Source of the DNA: Oceanispirochaeta crateris
GTDB lineage: Bacteria; Spirochaetota; Spirochaetia; DSM-2461
NCBI RefSeq assembly: GCF_008329965.1
Contig: NZ_CP036150.1
Location: forward strand, 3,948,439-4,012,438
DNA: 64,000 nt
Direction of reading: 5' to 3'
A model generated the notes under the pieces. That model ran no database searches and had not been told where the DNA came from. It worked only from the letters and a program-made list of their open reading frames with translations. Position numbers and translations under genes: made by a program. Positions 34,083-42,638 of this stretch are shown one piece after another; the stretch's first letter is position 1, and every line of letters begins with the position of its first letter.

Positions 34083-36185
34083 ATGAAATGGACAAAAAAA
34101 GATATTGAAGGCGGCAAAGTCCGCCAACTCGCTGAAAGAACCGGAATGGATTTGCTTCAGGCATCCATCCTCTTGCGGAGAGGAGTGGATCTCGATAAAA
34201 GCCGATTTTTCCTGGAGGATGATTTTCGTTACCTCCATAACCCTTTTCTTTTCAGGCATATGGCTGATGTGGTGGATCGAATCCAGATGGCCGCCGAAGA
34301 GGAAGAACGTGTTCTGATCTGCGGCGACCGGGATGTGGATGGAATCACCTCGACAATCCTCCTTTATGAAGCCCTTCTGGATTCTGGAATTGAGGCCGAA
34401 TGGAGAGTCCCTATCGGGGAAGATGCCTACGGACTGAATCCTGAGCTTATCAAAGATTTTGCCTCTCGAGACGGAACTCTGATTTTCTGTGTGGATTGCG
34501 GAATCTCGGATTTTGAGGAGATCTCTCTGGCGGGTGAACTGGGAATCGATGTGGTTGTTCTGGATCACCACAATCCTAGAGGGGGCAAACTCCCAGAAGC
34601 CCTTTGCATCGTCAATCCCAAGGTCCAGGAGGATTCTTATCCCTTTGAAGGATTGGCGGGCTGTGCCGTTGTATCTAAACTCATCTGGGCTCTTTGCTTT
34701 GCAAGAACCGAGCTCTACGGTCATGAGTACTGCTTCTTCTACATCAATGAAGAAAAGGGACAGCTGGAAATATATAAGTATGTCAATTTGGTAGAAGTCA
34801 GCCGGAAGTTTTACCCCCTGGACCAGGAAATTCCCCTGGAGGAACTCTCCGAATCCCTGCGGGGCTGGCCTCTGTTCAGCTATGATCTCTCCTCGCAGAA
34901 GCAAACTCTGGATCAAATTTTCGGTAAGGCGGCAGAACTTCATATTACTGACATAGCCGATCAGGTCTGTAGAGACTTTCCTAGTTTGCAAGGACTGAGT
35001 TTTCAAATTCTCCGGGATAAAAGCAGACTGGCCCGGTACTCTCTTCAGGCTCCTGATAATGGGGATGCCTTCCTTCATCTATTTTCAGGGCTGATGCTTA
35101 AACGCTATCAGGGGGCCTTTGAGCCCTTTGAAAAGGCTCTGGATCTAGTAGCCTTGGGCACTTTGGCGGATCTTATGCCTCTGGAAGATGAAAACCGTGT
35201 TCTTGTTAAAAGAGGAATGGAGCTTTTGGGCAAGGCCGTCAGACCGGGCCTTCGTGAACTCTTTATACGGCAGAGATTGCTGGGGAAGCCTCTTGAAACG
35301 AATGATGTTTCTTGGATGGTCTCCCCCTGGATCAACTCTTCGGGGAGGATGGGTCAGGCTGATAAGGCTGTAGAACTGTTTATAACAGAAGATGAAGCTA
35401 TCAGGACTCGTCTGGCCGACGCACTTCATGACTTGAACCAGGAGCGGAAAAAGCTGGGAGATTCCCTTTGGGACGACGCTGTGGAAGAAGCAAGAACCAG
35501 TCAGGAAGGCTTGCATAATAAGTTGACCATGGTCCGGTCCCGGCAAATACCCCGGGGGATCACAGGCATCCTAGCCGCGAAGATGGTGAACACATTTTCG
35601 GTCCCTTCTTTGATCCTGTCCCGCCAGGAAGATGGAAGTCTCTCCGGGTCTATCCGCAGTCCTCGGGGCTGTTCTATTCAATCCCTGCTGCATGCCCATG
35701 CAGATCTCTTTATCGATTTTGGAGGACATGACTGTGCCGCCGGTTTCAGCATGGAGGGCTCAAATGAAGAGGCCTTTGTAAGACGGCTCGGTGAGTTCTG
35801 TAAGACCTGGAAACCCGAAATATCAGAAGATATTCCCGAAGTTGATGCCGAAATCCCAGTTGAATACTTGAATCCTGAGCTCTGGGAGATGGTCAGCCGC
35901 TTAGGCCCCTATGGCGAAGGATTCAGGCCCTTACTCTTTTTTAGCCGGAACCTCCTGATTGAAAAATCGGAGCTCATTGGCAAGGAGCCTCAGAACCATC
36001 TGAAATTCCTTTTATCATCTGAAACGGCCAAATTCCCGGCGCTCTACTGGAATGGCGCGGAAAATTTCAAAGATTATATGAGTCCTGACAACAGGGTGAA
36101 TCTGCTGTATCATGTAAGCCGGAACTATTATATGAATCGGGAATCCCTGCAGATCACAGTCATCGATATGGAGCCAGCCAATTGA
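34083..36185 (+). CDS. recJ: single-strand-specific exonuclease RecJ
   Basis: The 700-residue protein has the DHH-family motifs: CGDRDVDGITSTILLYEAL (motif I metal aspartates), FCVDCGISDF and VVLDHHNPRGG (the DHH motif). The DHHA1 domain shows GSIRSPRGCSIQSLLHAHA and GGHDCAAGFSM. RecJ degrades single-stranded DNA 5' to 3' in recombination, mismatch and gap repair. It is longer than the E. coli enzyme (577 aa) because of an inserted region after the DHH domain (about 210-330) and a C-terminal OB fold. It overlaps the M23 gene by four bases. Confidence 0.95.
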   Translation: MKWTKKDIEGGKVRQLAERTGMDLLQASILLRRGVDLDKSRFFLEDDFRYLHNPFLFRHMADVVDRIQMAAEEEERVLICGDRDVDGITSTILLYEALLDSGIEAEWRVPIGEDAYGLNPELIKDFASRDGTLIFCVDCGISDFEEISLAGELGIDVVVLDHHNPRGGKLPEALCIVNPKVQEDSYPFEGLAGCAVVSKLIWALCFARTELYGHEYCFFYINEEKGQLEIYKYVNLVEVSRKFYPLDQEIPLEELSESLRGWPLFSYDLSSQKQTLDQIFGKAAELHITDIADQVCRDFPSLQGLSFQILRDKSRLARYSLQAPDNGDAFLHLFSGLMLKRYQGAFEPFEKALDLVALGTLADLMPLEDENRVLVKRGMELLGKAVRPGLRELFIRQRLLGKPLETNDVSWMVSPWINSSGRMGQADKAVELFITEDEAIRTRLADALHDLNQERKKLGDSLWDDAVEEARTSQEGLHNKLTMVRSRQIPRGITGILAAKMVNTFSVPSLILSRQEDGSLSGSIRSPRGCSIQSLLHAHADLFIDFGGHDCAAGFSMEGSNEEAFVRRLGEFCKTWKPEISEDIPEVDAEIPVEYLNPELWEMVSRLGPYGEGFRPLLFFSRNLLIEKSELIGKEPQNHLKFLLSSETAKFPALYWNGAENFKDYMSPDNRVNLLYHVSRNYYMNRESLQITVIDMEPAN

Positions 36186-37138
36186 GAAAAATACTGATTA
36201 TACCCTGCCTGTTCTTTTTATATTTTACTCTGGGAACTCTTCATGCCCAGAGCCTTCTCTCCACATCCCAGGCCTTTCCCGGTGATATTCTAACGGTCGT
36301 GGTCAATGAGGGAGACGTGGATGATGAAATACTCTTCATGTTGAAGGATGAAAAAGGAAATGTATGTTCCAACGCCCCCGGTCTCACCTTTGAAATGGAG
36401 GGGATCTCCGGACCCAATTTTATAGGACTCATGGGCCTTTCTTCGGATCTAGACCCCGGTAATTACCTCCTCCGGGCCGAGATCAGGAATTCCAAGGGGC
36501 TGGCCGTGTATGAGCGTCCGGTTCTGATTAGGACCCGGGACTTCAAATCGGAAGACATACCCCTGAATTATGACATGACCACACTGAGGACTGATGATTC
36601 CGCCGAGAAAAGAGATCAATCCCGTCGCTTGTGGGCTCTTTTGAACAGACGATCCGATGGAGCTGTACATCCTGTGGGTGTCTTTTTACCCCCCGTAAAG
36701 GAGTTCATACTGACCTCCTGGTACGGTGACAGAAGGAACTATCTATATACAGACGGCAATACGGCGGCCTCTCTTCACACTGGCCTGGATATGGCCGCAG
36801 CAACTGGTTCCGAAATTATGGCACCCCTTGATGGCACTGTTGTCATGGCAGAAGAGAGAATCCTTACGGGAGGGACCGTCGTCCTCGAACATCTGCCTGG
36901 CGTCTATTCCTTGTATTATCATATGGATCGGATCGATGTCAAAATAGGCGATAGTCTATCTCAGGGCGAACTGTTGGGGACTGTGGGTGCAACAGGGCTT
37001 GTGACAGGGCCTCATCTGCATTGGGAACTCAGGGTAAATACAATTCCTGTTAACCCGGAGAGATATCTTTCGCATCCACTTATTGACAAAGATGGAATAT
37101 TAACCATAATAGACGATACTAAAGAAAAAGGGAGGTGA
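36182..37138 (+). CDS. M23 family metallopeptidase, secreted
   Basis: The start is TTG 36182, overlapping the recJ stop (TTGA), so it is translationally coupled. A signal peptide (ILIIPCLFFLYFTLGTLHA) precedes a beta-rich N-terminal region (about residues 24-130) and the lysostaphin-like M23 domain. The zinc ligands are visible as HTGLDMAA (His and Asp) and HLHWELRV (His-x-His). It should act on cell-wall peptidoglycan in the periplasm. The last codons form the ribosome-binding site of rpsU: its stop TGA lies within GGAGGTGA. Confidence 0.9.
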   Translation: MRKILIIPCLFFLYFTLGTLHAQSLLSTSQAFPGDILTVVVNEGDVDDEILFMLKDEKGNVCSNAPGLTFEMEGISGPNFIGLMGLSSDLDPGNYLLRAEIRNSKGLAVYERPVLIRTRDFKSEDIPLNYDMTTLRTDDSAEKRDQSRRLWALLNRRSDGAVHPVGVFLPPVKEFILTSWYGDRRNYLYTDGNTAASLHTGLDMAAATGSEIMAPLDGTVVMAEERILTGGTVVLEHLPGVYSLYYHMDRIDVKIGDSLSQGELLGTVGATGLVTGPHLHWELRVNTIPVNPERYLSHPLIDKDGILTIIDDTKEKGR

Positions 37139-37144
37139 TTCAAT

Positions 37145-37351
37145 ATCGCCAACATAAGAATTAGTGATGACGAGCCCCTGGAAAAAGCTATCAAACGGTT
37201 CAAGCGTATGGTGGAAAAAGAAGGTATTATCCGAGAATGGAAAAAACGGGAATACTTCGAAAAACCTTCCACTATCAAAAACCGGAAGAAAAAAGCCATG
37301 ATCAGAAAACAGGCTAAGAAACTCAGAAAAACTGAGACAACCCGGAGATAA
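37145..37351 (+). CDS. rpsU: 30S ribosomal protein S21, AUC start codon
   Basis: The reading frame after the M23 stop gives [19 protein letters not shown], then [17 protein letters not shown] and [12 protein letters not shown], 68 residues, which is S21 throughout. No ATG, GTG or TTG stands at the start: the in-frame codons after the M23 stop are TTC, AAT, ATC, GCC. The ATC at 37145 aligns with the family's initiator Met and stands six bases after GGAGGTGA, a full match to the anti-Shine-Dalgarno sequence. The next in-frame ATG is 21 codons in and would delete conserved residues. S21 binds the 30S subunit near the 16S 3' end. The frame is intact and followed by a terminator. Confidence 0.9.
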   Translation: MANIRISDDEPLEKAIKRFKRMVEKEGIIREWKKREYFEKPSTIKNRKKKAMIRKQAKKLRKTETTRR

Positions 37352-37366
37352 TCACTTCAAACAAAC

Positions 37367-37393
37367 AGAGGTTCATATGAACCTCTTTTTTTT
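37367..37393 (+). terminator. rho-independent terminator after rpsU
   Basis: AGAGGTTCAT and ATGAACCTCT are fully complementary (10 bp), followed by eight T residues. It ends the deoA-type/recJ/M23/rpsU run. Confidence 0.92.
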
Positions 37394-37452
37394 GTCTATT
37401 TTCAAATACCCTCTTTGATTCCCAAAACATTCCACTCATGCTAGAATGCCCC

Positions 37453-37899
37453 ATGATTCAGTGGATACAGTATGTCATAATCATAATAGCTGTTGGTGCC
37501 CTGGCCTTTGCGGCCTCTGTCTACCGTATCAGAAGAAACAGGGAGAAGCAGAAGAATCTCTCTTTGAACAGCACCCTTCAGGTCTTAATCAACCAGGATC
37601 AATATGAATATTTTCTCATTGATGTCCGTTCTGAAGCAGAGTATAAAAAGGGGCATATTCCCACAGCCATCAATGTTCCCTATGGTCATTTGGGGTCCTT
37701 TCTTCCAACGGATAATCTGTTCACAAATATGGTTGTTTATGGGCGGTCTCCTCTTCAGTCCAGCCGTGCGGCTGCCATCCTCAGTGATTCAGGGTATTTC
37801 AATGTGACCAGTTTTGGACCTGTCTTTAAATGGAGGGGGCCTGTCACCCGAGAAAGTAAAGACAATAAACCCTCAACAAAAGAAAAGAAGATCCTCTAA
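37453..37899 (+). CDS. membrane-anchored rhodanese-like protein lacking catalytic Cys
   Basis: From ATG 37453 (MIQWIQYVIIIIAVGAL) the product has one N-terminal membrane helix, a basic linker and a rhodanese fold: EYFLIDVRSEAEYKKGHIPTA, NVPYGHLG and the active-site loop. That loop reads VVYGRSPLQSSRAA; the usual catalytic Cys in the CRSG loop is Gly, so sulfurtransferase activity is not expected. Such inactive domains may bind proteins or sulfur compounds. A possible -10 box (TAGAAT, 37442-37447) lies five bases before this ATG; the ATG at 37438 is an alternative. Confidence 0.8.
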   Translation: MIQWIQYVIIIIAVGALAFAASVYRIRRNREKQKNLSLNSTLQVLINQDQYEYFLIDVRSEAEYKKGHIPTAINVPYGHLGSFLPTDNLFTNMVVYGRSPLQSSRAAAILSDSGYFNVTSFGPVFKWRGPVTRESKDNKPSTKEKKIL

Positions 37900-37984
37900 G
37901 CCCATTATGGGGCCTCTCTTCGTAAACAATCCTGTTCTCTGCCTTAAAATATGATTATATTGATAAGATAGGAGAACAAAATAC

Positions 37985-40942
37985 ATGTCAAAAACGAATG
38001 ATCCTTCGGGATATAAACTCATCAGCATTGATGATCTCGATGAATACCGAGGTCGTGGTTACCTCTTTGAACATATAAAAACCGCTTGTCAAATTTATCA
38101 TGTCCATAATGATGATGAGGAAAATTTGTTTTCCTTCAATTTTAGGACTCCTCCTTCAAACAGCAGCGGTGTTGCCCATATTTTAGAGCATTCCGTACTT
38201 TGCGGTTCCAAAAAATTCCCGGTGAAAGATCCCTTCCTTTCCATGATGAAGGGCAGTGTTAATACATTTTTAAATGCCATGACTTATCCGGATAAGACCC
38301 TTTATCCCGCCGCCAGTGTTCTTGAAAAGGATTTTTTCAACCTTATGGATGTCTACGGAGATGCCGTTTTCTTTCCCAATCTGAATGAAGAAGTGTTCAG
38401 GCAGGAAGGGCACCGTCTTGAGTGGGACGATCAGGGAAACCTTGTCCGTACAGGCATCGTTTACAACGAAATGAAAGGAAACTACTCCTCCCAGGAAGGC
38501 ATTGCCAGTGAGTGGTCTATCCGCTCTCTTTTTCCGGATAATCCCTATGGTGTAGACTCCGGTGGAGAGCCTGAGAGCATTCCAACCCTCAGTTATGAGC
38601 AGTTTGTCAATTTTCATAAGACCTGGTACCACCCTTCAAACTGTAAAATATTTTTGTATGGAAATATCCCATCGGAGAAAATATTAAGCTTTTTAGATGA
38701 CCGTTTTTTGAGTGAATTTGATAAAAAGCAGATTGACTCTTCAGTGGCCATTCAAAAAACCTGGTCTGCTCCCCGAACATTAGAAAAGACCTGGCCTTTG
38801 GGTGAGGGGGACAGCAGTGAGGGGAAGAGCACCATTTCAATGAACTGGAAGATCTTTGCAGCAGATGATCCCGTCCGCTCTTTGAGCATGTCTATCCTGA
38901 CGGAGATGCTCATGGGGAATGCCGGTGCTCCCCTCTATAAAGCACTGCTGGAATCGGGTCTGGGAGAAGACCTGTCTCCCGTAAGCGGTGTGGATTTTGA
39001 TTTGAACGAAGCTGTTTTTACAGTAGCCCTCAGGGGAACAGATCCCTCCAAGGCTGAGTCCTTTCGGGACCTGGTTTTTGCCGCACTGACCGAGTTGAGT
39101 CAGGCCGGATTTGATGATGTATTGAAAGAAAGTTGTATGCGTCTTGTTGAGTTCCGGGCCAGAGAAGTGAAGGGCGGCGGTCCTTTCGGGATCAGGCTTC
39201 TTAGAAAGATCATGAAAGGATGGAATTACGACAGGAATCCAGGAGCGTCCCTGCGTTTTGCACCGGTTATGGAGGAAGTCAGAGAGAAGGCCAAGACAAA
39301 GGGCTACTTCGAATCAATTTTGAAGCAGTGGATTCTCGAGAATCCCCACTGGACCCTGGTGACTGTAAAACCCGATAAACAGATGGCTAAAAAGCAGGAA
39401 GCCGCCCTAAAAGAAGAGTTGAAGATTCTTCAAGACTCCATGAGTCGGGAAGAACGGAAAATCCTGGATGAAAAGAATGAATCTCTCAAGATTTTTCAGG
39501 AGTCGGAAGATGAGGGTGGGGTGCCCTTTCTTCAAAGGAGTGATATCCCAGTCAAGGTGAATTCTCTGGCATATGAATCCAGTGAGCTTGGGCCTGCCAG
39601 GCTGTTGAAGCAGGGAGTCTTTACAAATGGGATTCTGTACAACGACATGGCCTTTTCACTGTCTCATTTGGATGAAAATCTCTATCCGTTTTTACCCCTG
39701 TTTACAAAACTCCTTTCCGGCACGGGATTGCCCGGCGTCGGGTATGAGGTCATTACCCGGGATCTTTCCATGAAGACCGGAGGCTTTGGAGTTTCCGTGG
39801 AAGCAGGACATAAGGTGGGCGATGGGGCTCTAGATAAACCTGAATCCTTTTTATATATACGCCTTAAGATGCTGGAAGGTCAGCGTCAGGAAGCCCTGGA
39901 TTTGGCTCTATCCCTCCTGCTTCATGCCGATTTTGACAATCACACCCGGTTGGAACAGATCCTGGTAGAACTCTGGAATGATTTGAAATCGTCCCTGATT
40001 CCAGGGGGACACTCTTATGTGATCCTTCGTTCCAACAGCCGCTTCAGCAGTTCCGCCCTCTTAGAAGACAGAATGTTTGGAATTGCCCAGCTGCAGTTTC
40101 TGGAATCCCTGGTGGGACAAAAACACCGCATTGTCGAAGTGGCCTCCCTGATGAAAGAGATTCGAAGTCAAATCTTTGCTCTGTCAAATCTGACTCTCAG
40201 TCTGACCATGGATGATTCGGTACTGGTTGAATCAGGAACTGTCATGGCGGAATTCTGGAAAAATAATCTGCCCTCCAAGCCCTCAGGGGAATCCATTGGG
40301 AGTTCTCTGCCTCAGGATCTGGCTCTGAGCACTCCTGCGGTCCCTCTTTCACAGGCCGAAGGTCTGGGAATCCCGGCATCCGTCGGATTTGTTGGAAAAG
40401 CGCTTCGCGGAGCCTCTTTGCAGGATAAAAAGGCTTCCTCCCAAATCCTCTTGAGCCATCTTTTAAAAACAGGTCCTCTGTGGGAAAAAATCAGGATGAA
40501 AGGAGGGGCCTATGGTGCCTTTAGTCTTCATTCCGGTTTGGATCAGGTTTTTACATTTGCCACCTACAGAGATCCGGAAGTGGAGAATTCCCTGGATGCC
40601 TTCAAGGAGAGTCTTCAGGAGTTTTCAGAATTTCAGGATGAGGGTGAACTTGAGAAATCACTGATCTCTGTTGTAGGCAAGGAGATGAAGCCCCAGTCTC
40701 CCTCTGAAAAAAGCATAATTGTACTCAAAAGGCATCTGTATCAGATCAGCGATGAACTCAGGCAGAAGAAAAGAGATGACCTTATGAACTGCAGAGCCTC
40801 CGATCTTCAGGAAGCCTGCAGAGATCTTCTCGATCATTGGGATGAGGACTCTGTTACAGTTATGTCACATTCAGACAAGCTGGATAAGGCCTCGGCAAGA
40901 TGGCCCGGATTGAAAGAGTTTAGGATTGATCTTCCCCAGTAA
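37985..40942 (+). CDS. M16C (PreP/falcilysin-type) metallopeptidase
   Basis: At 985 residues it has the length of the single-chain, four-domain M16C peptidases. The inverted zinc motif HxxEH appears as AHILEHSVLCGS (about residue 59), with the downstream Glu in VYNEMKG (about 160). FLNAMTYPDKTLYPAAS and HRLEWDDQGNLVRTGIVYNE match the catalytic core, and SGTGLPGVGYEVITRDLS begins the second half. PreP-type enzymes degrade unstructured peptides up to about 65 residues inside a closed chamber. No signal peptide is seen, so it is probably cytoplasmic. The ribosome-binding site is AGGAG. Confidence 0.93.
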   Translation: MSKTNDPSGYKLISIDDLDEYRGRGYLFEHIKTACQIYHVHNDDEENLFSFNFRTPPSNSSGVAHILEHSVLCGSKKFPVKDPFLSMMKGSVNTFLNAMTYPDKTLYPAASVLEKDFFNLMDVYGDAVFFPNLNEEVFRQEGHRLEWDDQGNLVRTGIVYNEMKGNYSSQEGIASEWSIRSLFPDNPYGVDSGGEPESIPTLSYEQFVNFHKTWYHPSNCKIFLYGNIPSEKILSFLDDRFLSEFDKKQIDSSVAIQKTWSAPRTLEKTWPLGEGDSSEGKSTISMNWKIFAADDPVRSLSMSILTEMLMGNAGAPLYKALLESGLGEDLSPVSGVDFDLNEAVFTVALRGTDPSKAESFRDLVFAALTELSQAGFDDVLKESCMRLVEFRAREVKGGGPFGIRLLRKIMKGWNYDRNPGASLRFAPVMEEVREKAKTKGYFESILKQWILENPHWTLVTVKPDKQMAKKQEAALKEELKILQDSMSREERKILDEKNESLKIFQESEDEGGVPFLQRSDIPVKVNSLAYESSELGPARLLKQGVFTNGILYNDMAFSLSHLDENLYPFLPLFTKLLSGTGLPGVGYEVITRDLSMKTGGFGVSVEAGHKVGDGALDKPESFLYIRLKMLEGQRQEALDLALSLLLHADFDNHTRLEQILVELWNDLKSSLIPGGHSYVILRSNSRFSSSALLEDRMFGIAQLQFLESLVGQKHRIVEVASLMKEIRSQIFALSNLTLSLTMDDSVLVESGTVMAEFWKNNLPSKPSGESIGSSLPQDLALSTPAVPLSQAEGLGIPASVGFVGKALRGASLQDKKASSQILLSHLLKTGPLWEKIRMKGGAYGAFSLHSGLDQVFTFATYRDPEVENSLDAFKESLQEFSEFQDEGELEKSLISVVGKEMKPQSPSEKSIIVLKRHLYQISDELRQKKRDDLMNCRASDLQEACRDLLDHWDEDSVTVMSHSDKLDKASARWPGLKEFRIDLPQ

Positions 40943-40948
40943 GAGTGA

Positions 40949-40978
40949 CGTTCCCGGCGGGAATCCCTTCGGGAAGGT
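40949..40978. terminator. weak hairpin region between convergent genes
   Basis: TTCCCGGCGGGAA and the adjoining TCCCTTCGGGA are short GC-rich hairpins between the M16C gene and the convergent DUF4105 gene, followed by TTTT. They are candidates for a bidirectional transcript end, but no strong T run is present. Confidence 0.35.
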
Positions 40979-40986
40979 TTTCATCC

Positions 40987-42186
40987 TTATGACGGTTTCT
41001 GGCCGAAATGAAATGGCTTTTTGACTATCAGGAGCTGACAGGACAGAAAAGAGAGAAAGAAAAGGCTTGTCTGCAGGTTACCCTGATGAAAGTAAACAGC
41101 ATTGAATAGGACCATCAGGACCCAGAGGCCTCCCTGGATCTGCCAGAATCTTAAGAGCTTTTCCGCCGAATTCCTGGTAAGGATGAACCCTGCCACCAGG
41201 TACAGGGGGTGAAACATGAGAACATTGATATTCTCTCGGGCAACCAGGTGGTCTGTGAAGAATGAAATGAACCATACAGTCAGCCCAAAGAGGCTGAAAA
41301 TCGTCATAATAAACACAAATAGAAAGACAAACACGGACTTCCTCCGCTCTCCTAAGGACAGGCTTTGAAGCATCATGAGCAAGACACCCGCAGCCAGGCC
41401 ATAGAGCAGAGCGGGAACCGCCAAGGAAGGAGCTGTTTCGGGTATAGTCCTGTTTCTGGATGATTCTGCAAGGACTCGTGTACTCAAAACAGCAGGCTCG
41501 AGGCTGTCTCCGGATTTAACCTGGAGGAGAGAGAGTTGCTTCATCAGTTCATCGGGTAGGAACATGGTTTCCCATACGCTAATGGGACTGTCAATTGTTC
41601 TGCCCTGTAGGAGTGACAAGAGCCAGTCCGGGAAGAAGCTATGGCTTGTATAGCGTCTGAAACTCCCCCTGAAGCTGGTTCCTGCATCCCTATCTGTGGC
41701 GTCTTTCAGCTGCCCGTCCAATGCCTTGTCGATGATGTCTCGAGGTCGGGTGGAGCAGTTATCCAGGTAATGGTGATAGAGGTATGTATTGTTGCCGGGA
41801 AGGATATTCCTTTCCAATTCTTCCTTCATTTCTAGAATCTTTTCGCTGGGGATGTTTAGTTTCAGGAGTGTGACGTTTCTATCTTCTGTAACAATGTAGT
41901 TTTGATAGGCCCTGGCAGAGACACCAACCTTAAGGTAAACAAGACGTCCCATGGCAAAATTTCTGTAAAAATGGTCTGACTTGAATGAAAAATTGCCAAA
42001 ATCGTAAAATTGGGAGTGATTTTCCTCCTCAATGATGATTCCTGTGTGACCAAACCAGAGGTAGAGATCCTTTCCCGGTCCAATTGTCAGGAGATAGCAG
42101 TTGAGTTCCTCTTTCTGAATCTGGGCCGAAAGGGGAGCGAAGGCAGCGGGAAATATCAGAACTAAAATCAGGAAAAGCTGTTTCAA
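40987..42186 (-). CDS. DUF4105 protein with C-terminal membrane helices
   Basis: The 399-residue protein begins with a signal peptide (LFLILVLIFPAAFAPLSAQ). The DUF4105 (Lnb N-terminal, cysteine-peptidase-like) domain follows: YLLTIGPGKDLYLWFGHTGI, FYDFGNFSF and HHYLDNCSTRPRDIIDKAL, whose Cys and His are the probable active site. The last third has four hydrophobic helices (from TAPSLAVPALLYGL onward). The family is periplasmic and may cleave lipids, glycans or peptides; no substrate is known. It is divergent from the histone gene. The ribosome-binding site GGAGG is present. Confidence 0.88.
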   Translation of the reverse strand: MKQLFLILVLIFPAAFAPLSAQIQKEELNCYLLTIGPGKDLYLWFGHTGIIIEEENHSQFYDFGNFSFKSDHFYRNFAMGRLVYLKVGVSARAYQNYIVTEDRNVTLLKLNIPSEKILEMKEELERNILPGNNTYLYHHYLDNCSTRPRDIIDKALDGQLKDATDRDAGTSFRGSFRRYTSHSFFPDWLLSLLQGRTIDSPISVWETMFLPDELMKQLSLLQVKSGDSLEPAVLSTRVLAESSRNRTIPETAPSLAVPALLYGLAAGVLLMMLQSLSLGERRKSVFVFLFVFIMTIFSLFGLTVWFISFFTDHLVARENINVLMFHPLYLVAGFILTRNSAEKLLRFWQIQGGLWVLMVLFNAVYFHQGNLQTSLFFLSFLSCQLLIVKKPFHFGQKPS

Positions 42187-42336
42187 ATAGATCCTCCAGG
42201 GTATAAAAAAGAAGAAATGACTGGGATATATTATTCTAAGGGTCTATTTTTTTCCAGCGCTTTGCCTTTTTCTATTTATTTACTTTCTTAAACTGTGATA
42301 GAATAGGCCTCAACTAATTGGCATAAGGAGCAATTT

Positions 42337-42522
42337 ATGGCTGAAAAAGAAACCCTGGTGGTATCATCTAAGGTTAAAAACTACATCAAAAGCAATGGTG
42401 ATCTGAAATGTTCCGCAAAAGTTATTGATGTTTTATCTGACAAGATCAGGGAAATGTGTGATGCAGCAATTGAAAAAGCAAAGAATGATAAAAGAAAAAC
42501 TGTTCAGGAAAAAGATTTCTAA
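42337..42522 (+). CDS. bacterial histone-fold protein, 61 aa
   Basis: The product MAEKETLVVSSKVKNYIKS... is 61 residues. It aligns by eye with the histone fold: a first short helix (SSKVKNYIKSNG), a long central helix (SAKVIDVLSDKIREMCDAAI, continuing EKAKNDKR), the KRKTV loop and a short last helix (QEKDF). In archaeal histones the same loop is RKT(I/V) followed by a Glu-Asp pair, and the paired Arg-Thr is structural. Short singlet histones occur in Bdellovibrio and Leptospira, where they bind DNA. AAGGAG precedes the ATG and a strong terminator follows, so it is a single-gene transcript. No partner or second histone gene is present. Confidence 0.85.
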   Translation: MAEKETLVVSSKVKNYIKSNGDLKCSAKVIDVLSDKIREMCDAAIEKAKNDKRKTVQEKDF

Positions 42523-42562
42523 ACAGTGATTCCTTGAGAATCAAATCTTTAACCAACAAAAG

Positions 42563-42593
42563 AAGCTGCCTTTTCATAAGGGCAGCTTTTTTT
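42563..42593 (+). terminator. rho-independent terminator of histone gene
   Basis: AAGCTGCC and GGCAGCTT pair around a 10-base loop followed by seven T residues. The reverse strand also has T residues, so it may serve the convergent lipid kinase gene too. Confidence 0.88.
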
Positions 42594-42638
42594 GGTTTGA
42601 TCTTCTTTCCAGTATGGAAAAGAGAGGCCCAATAGCCT

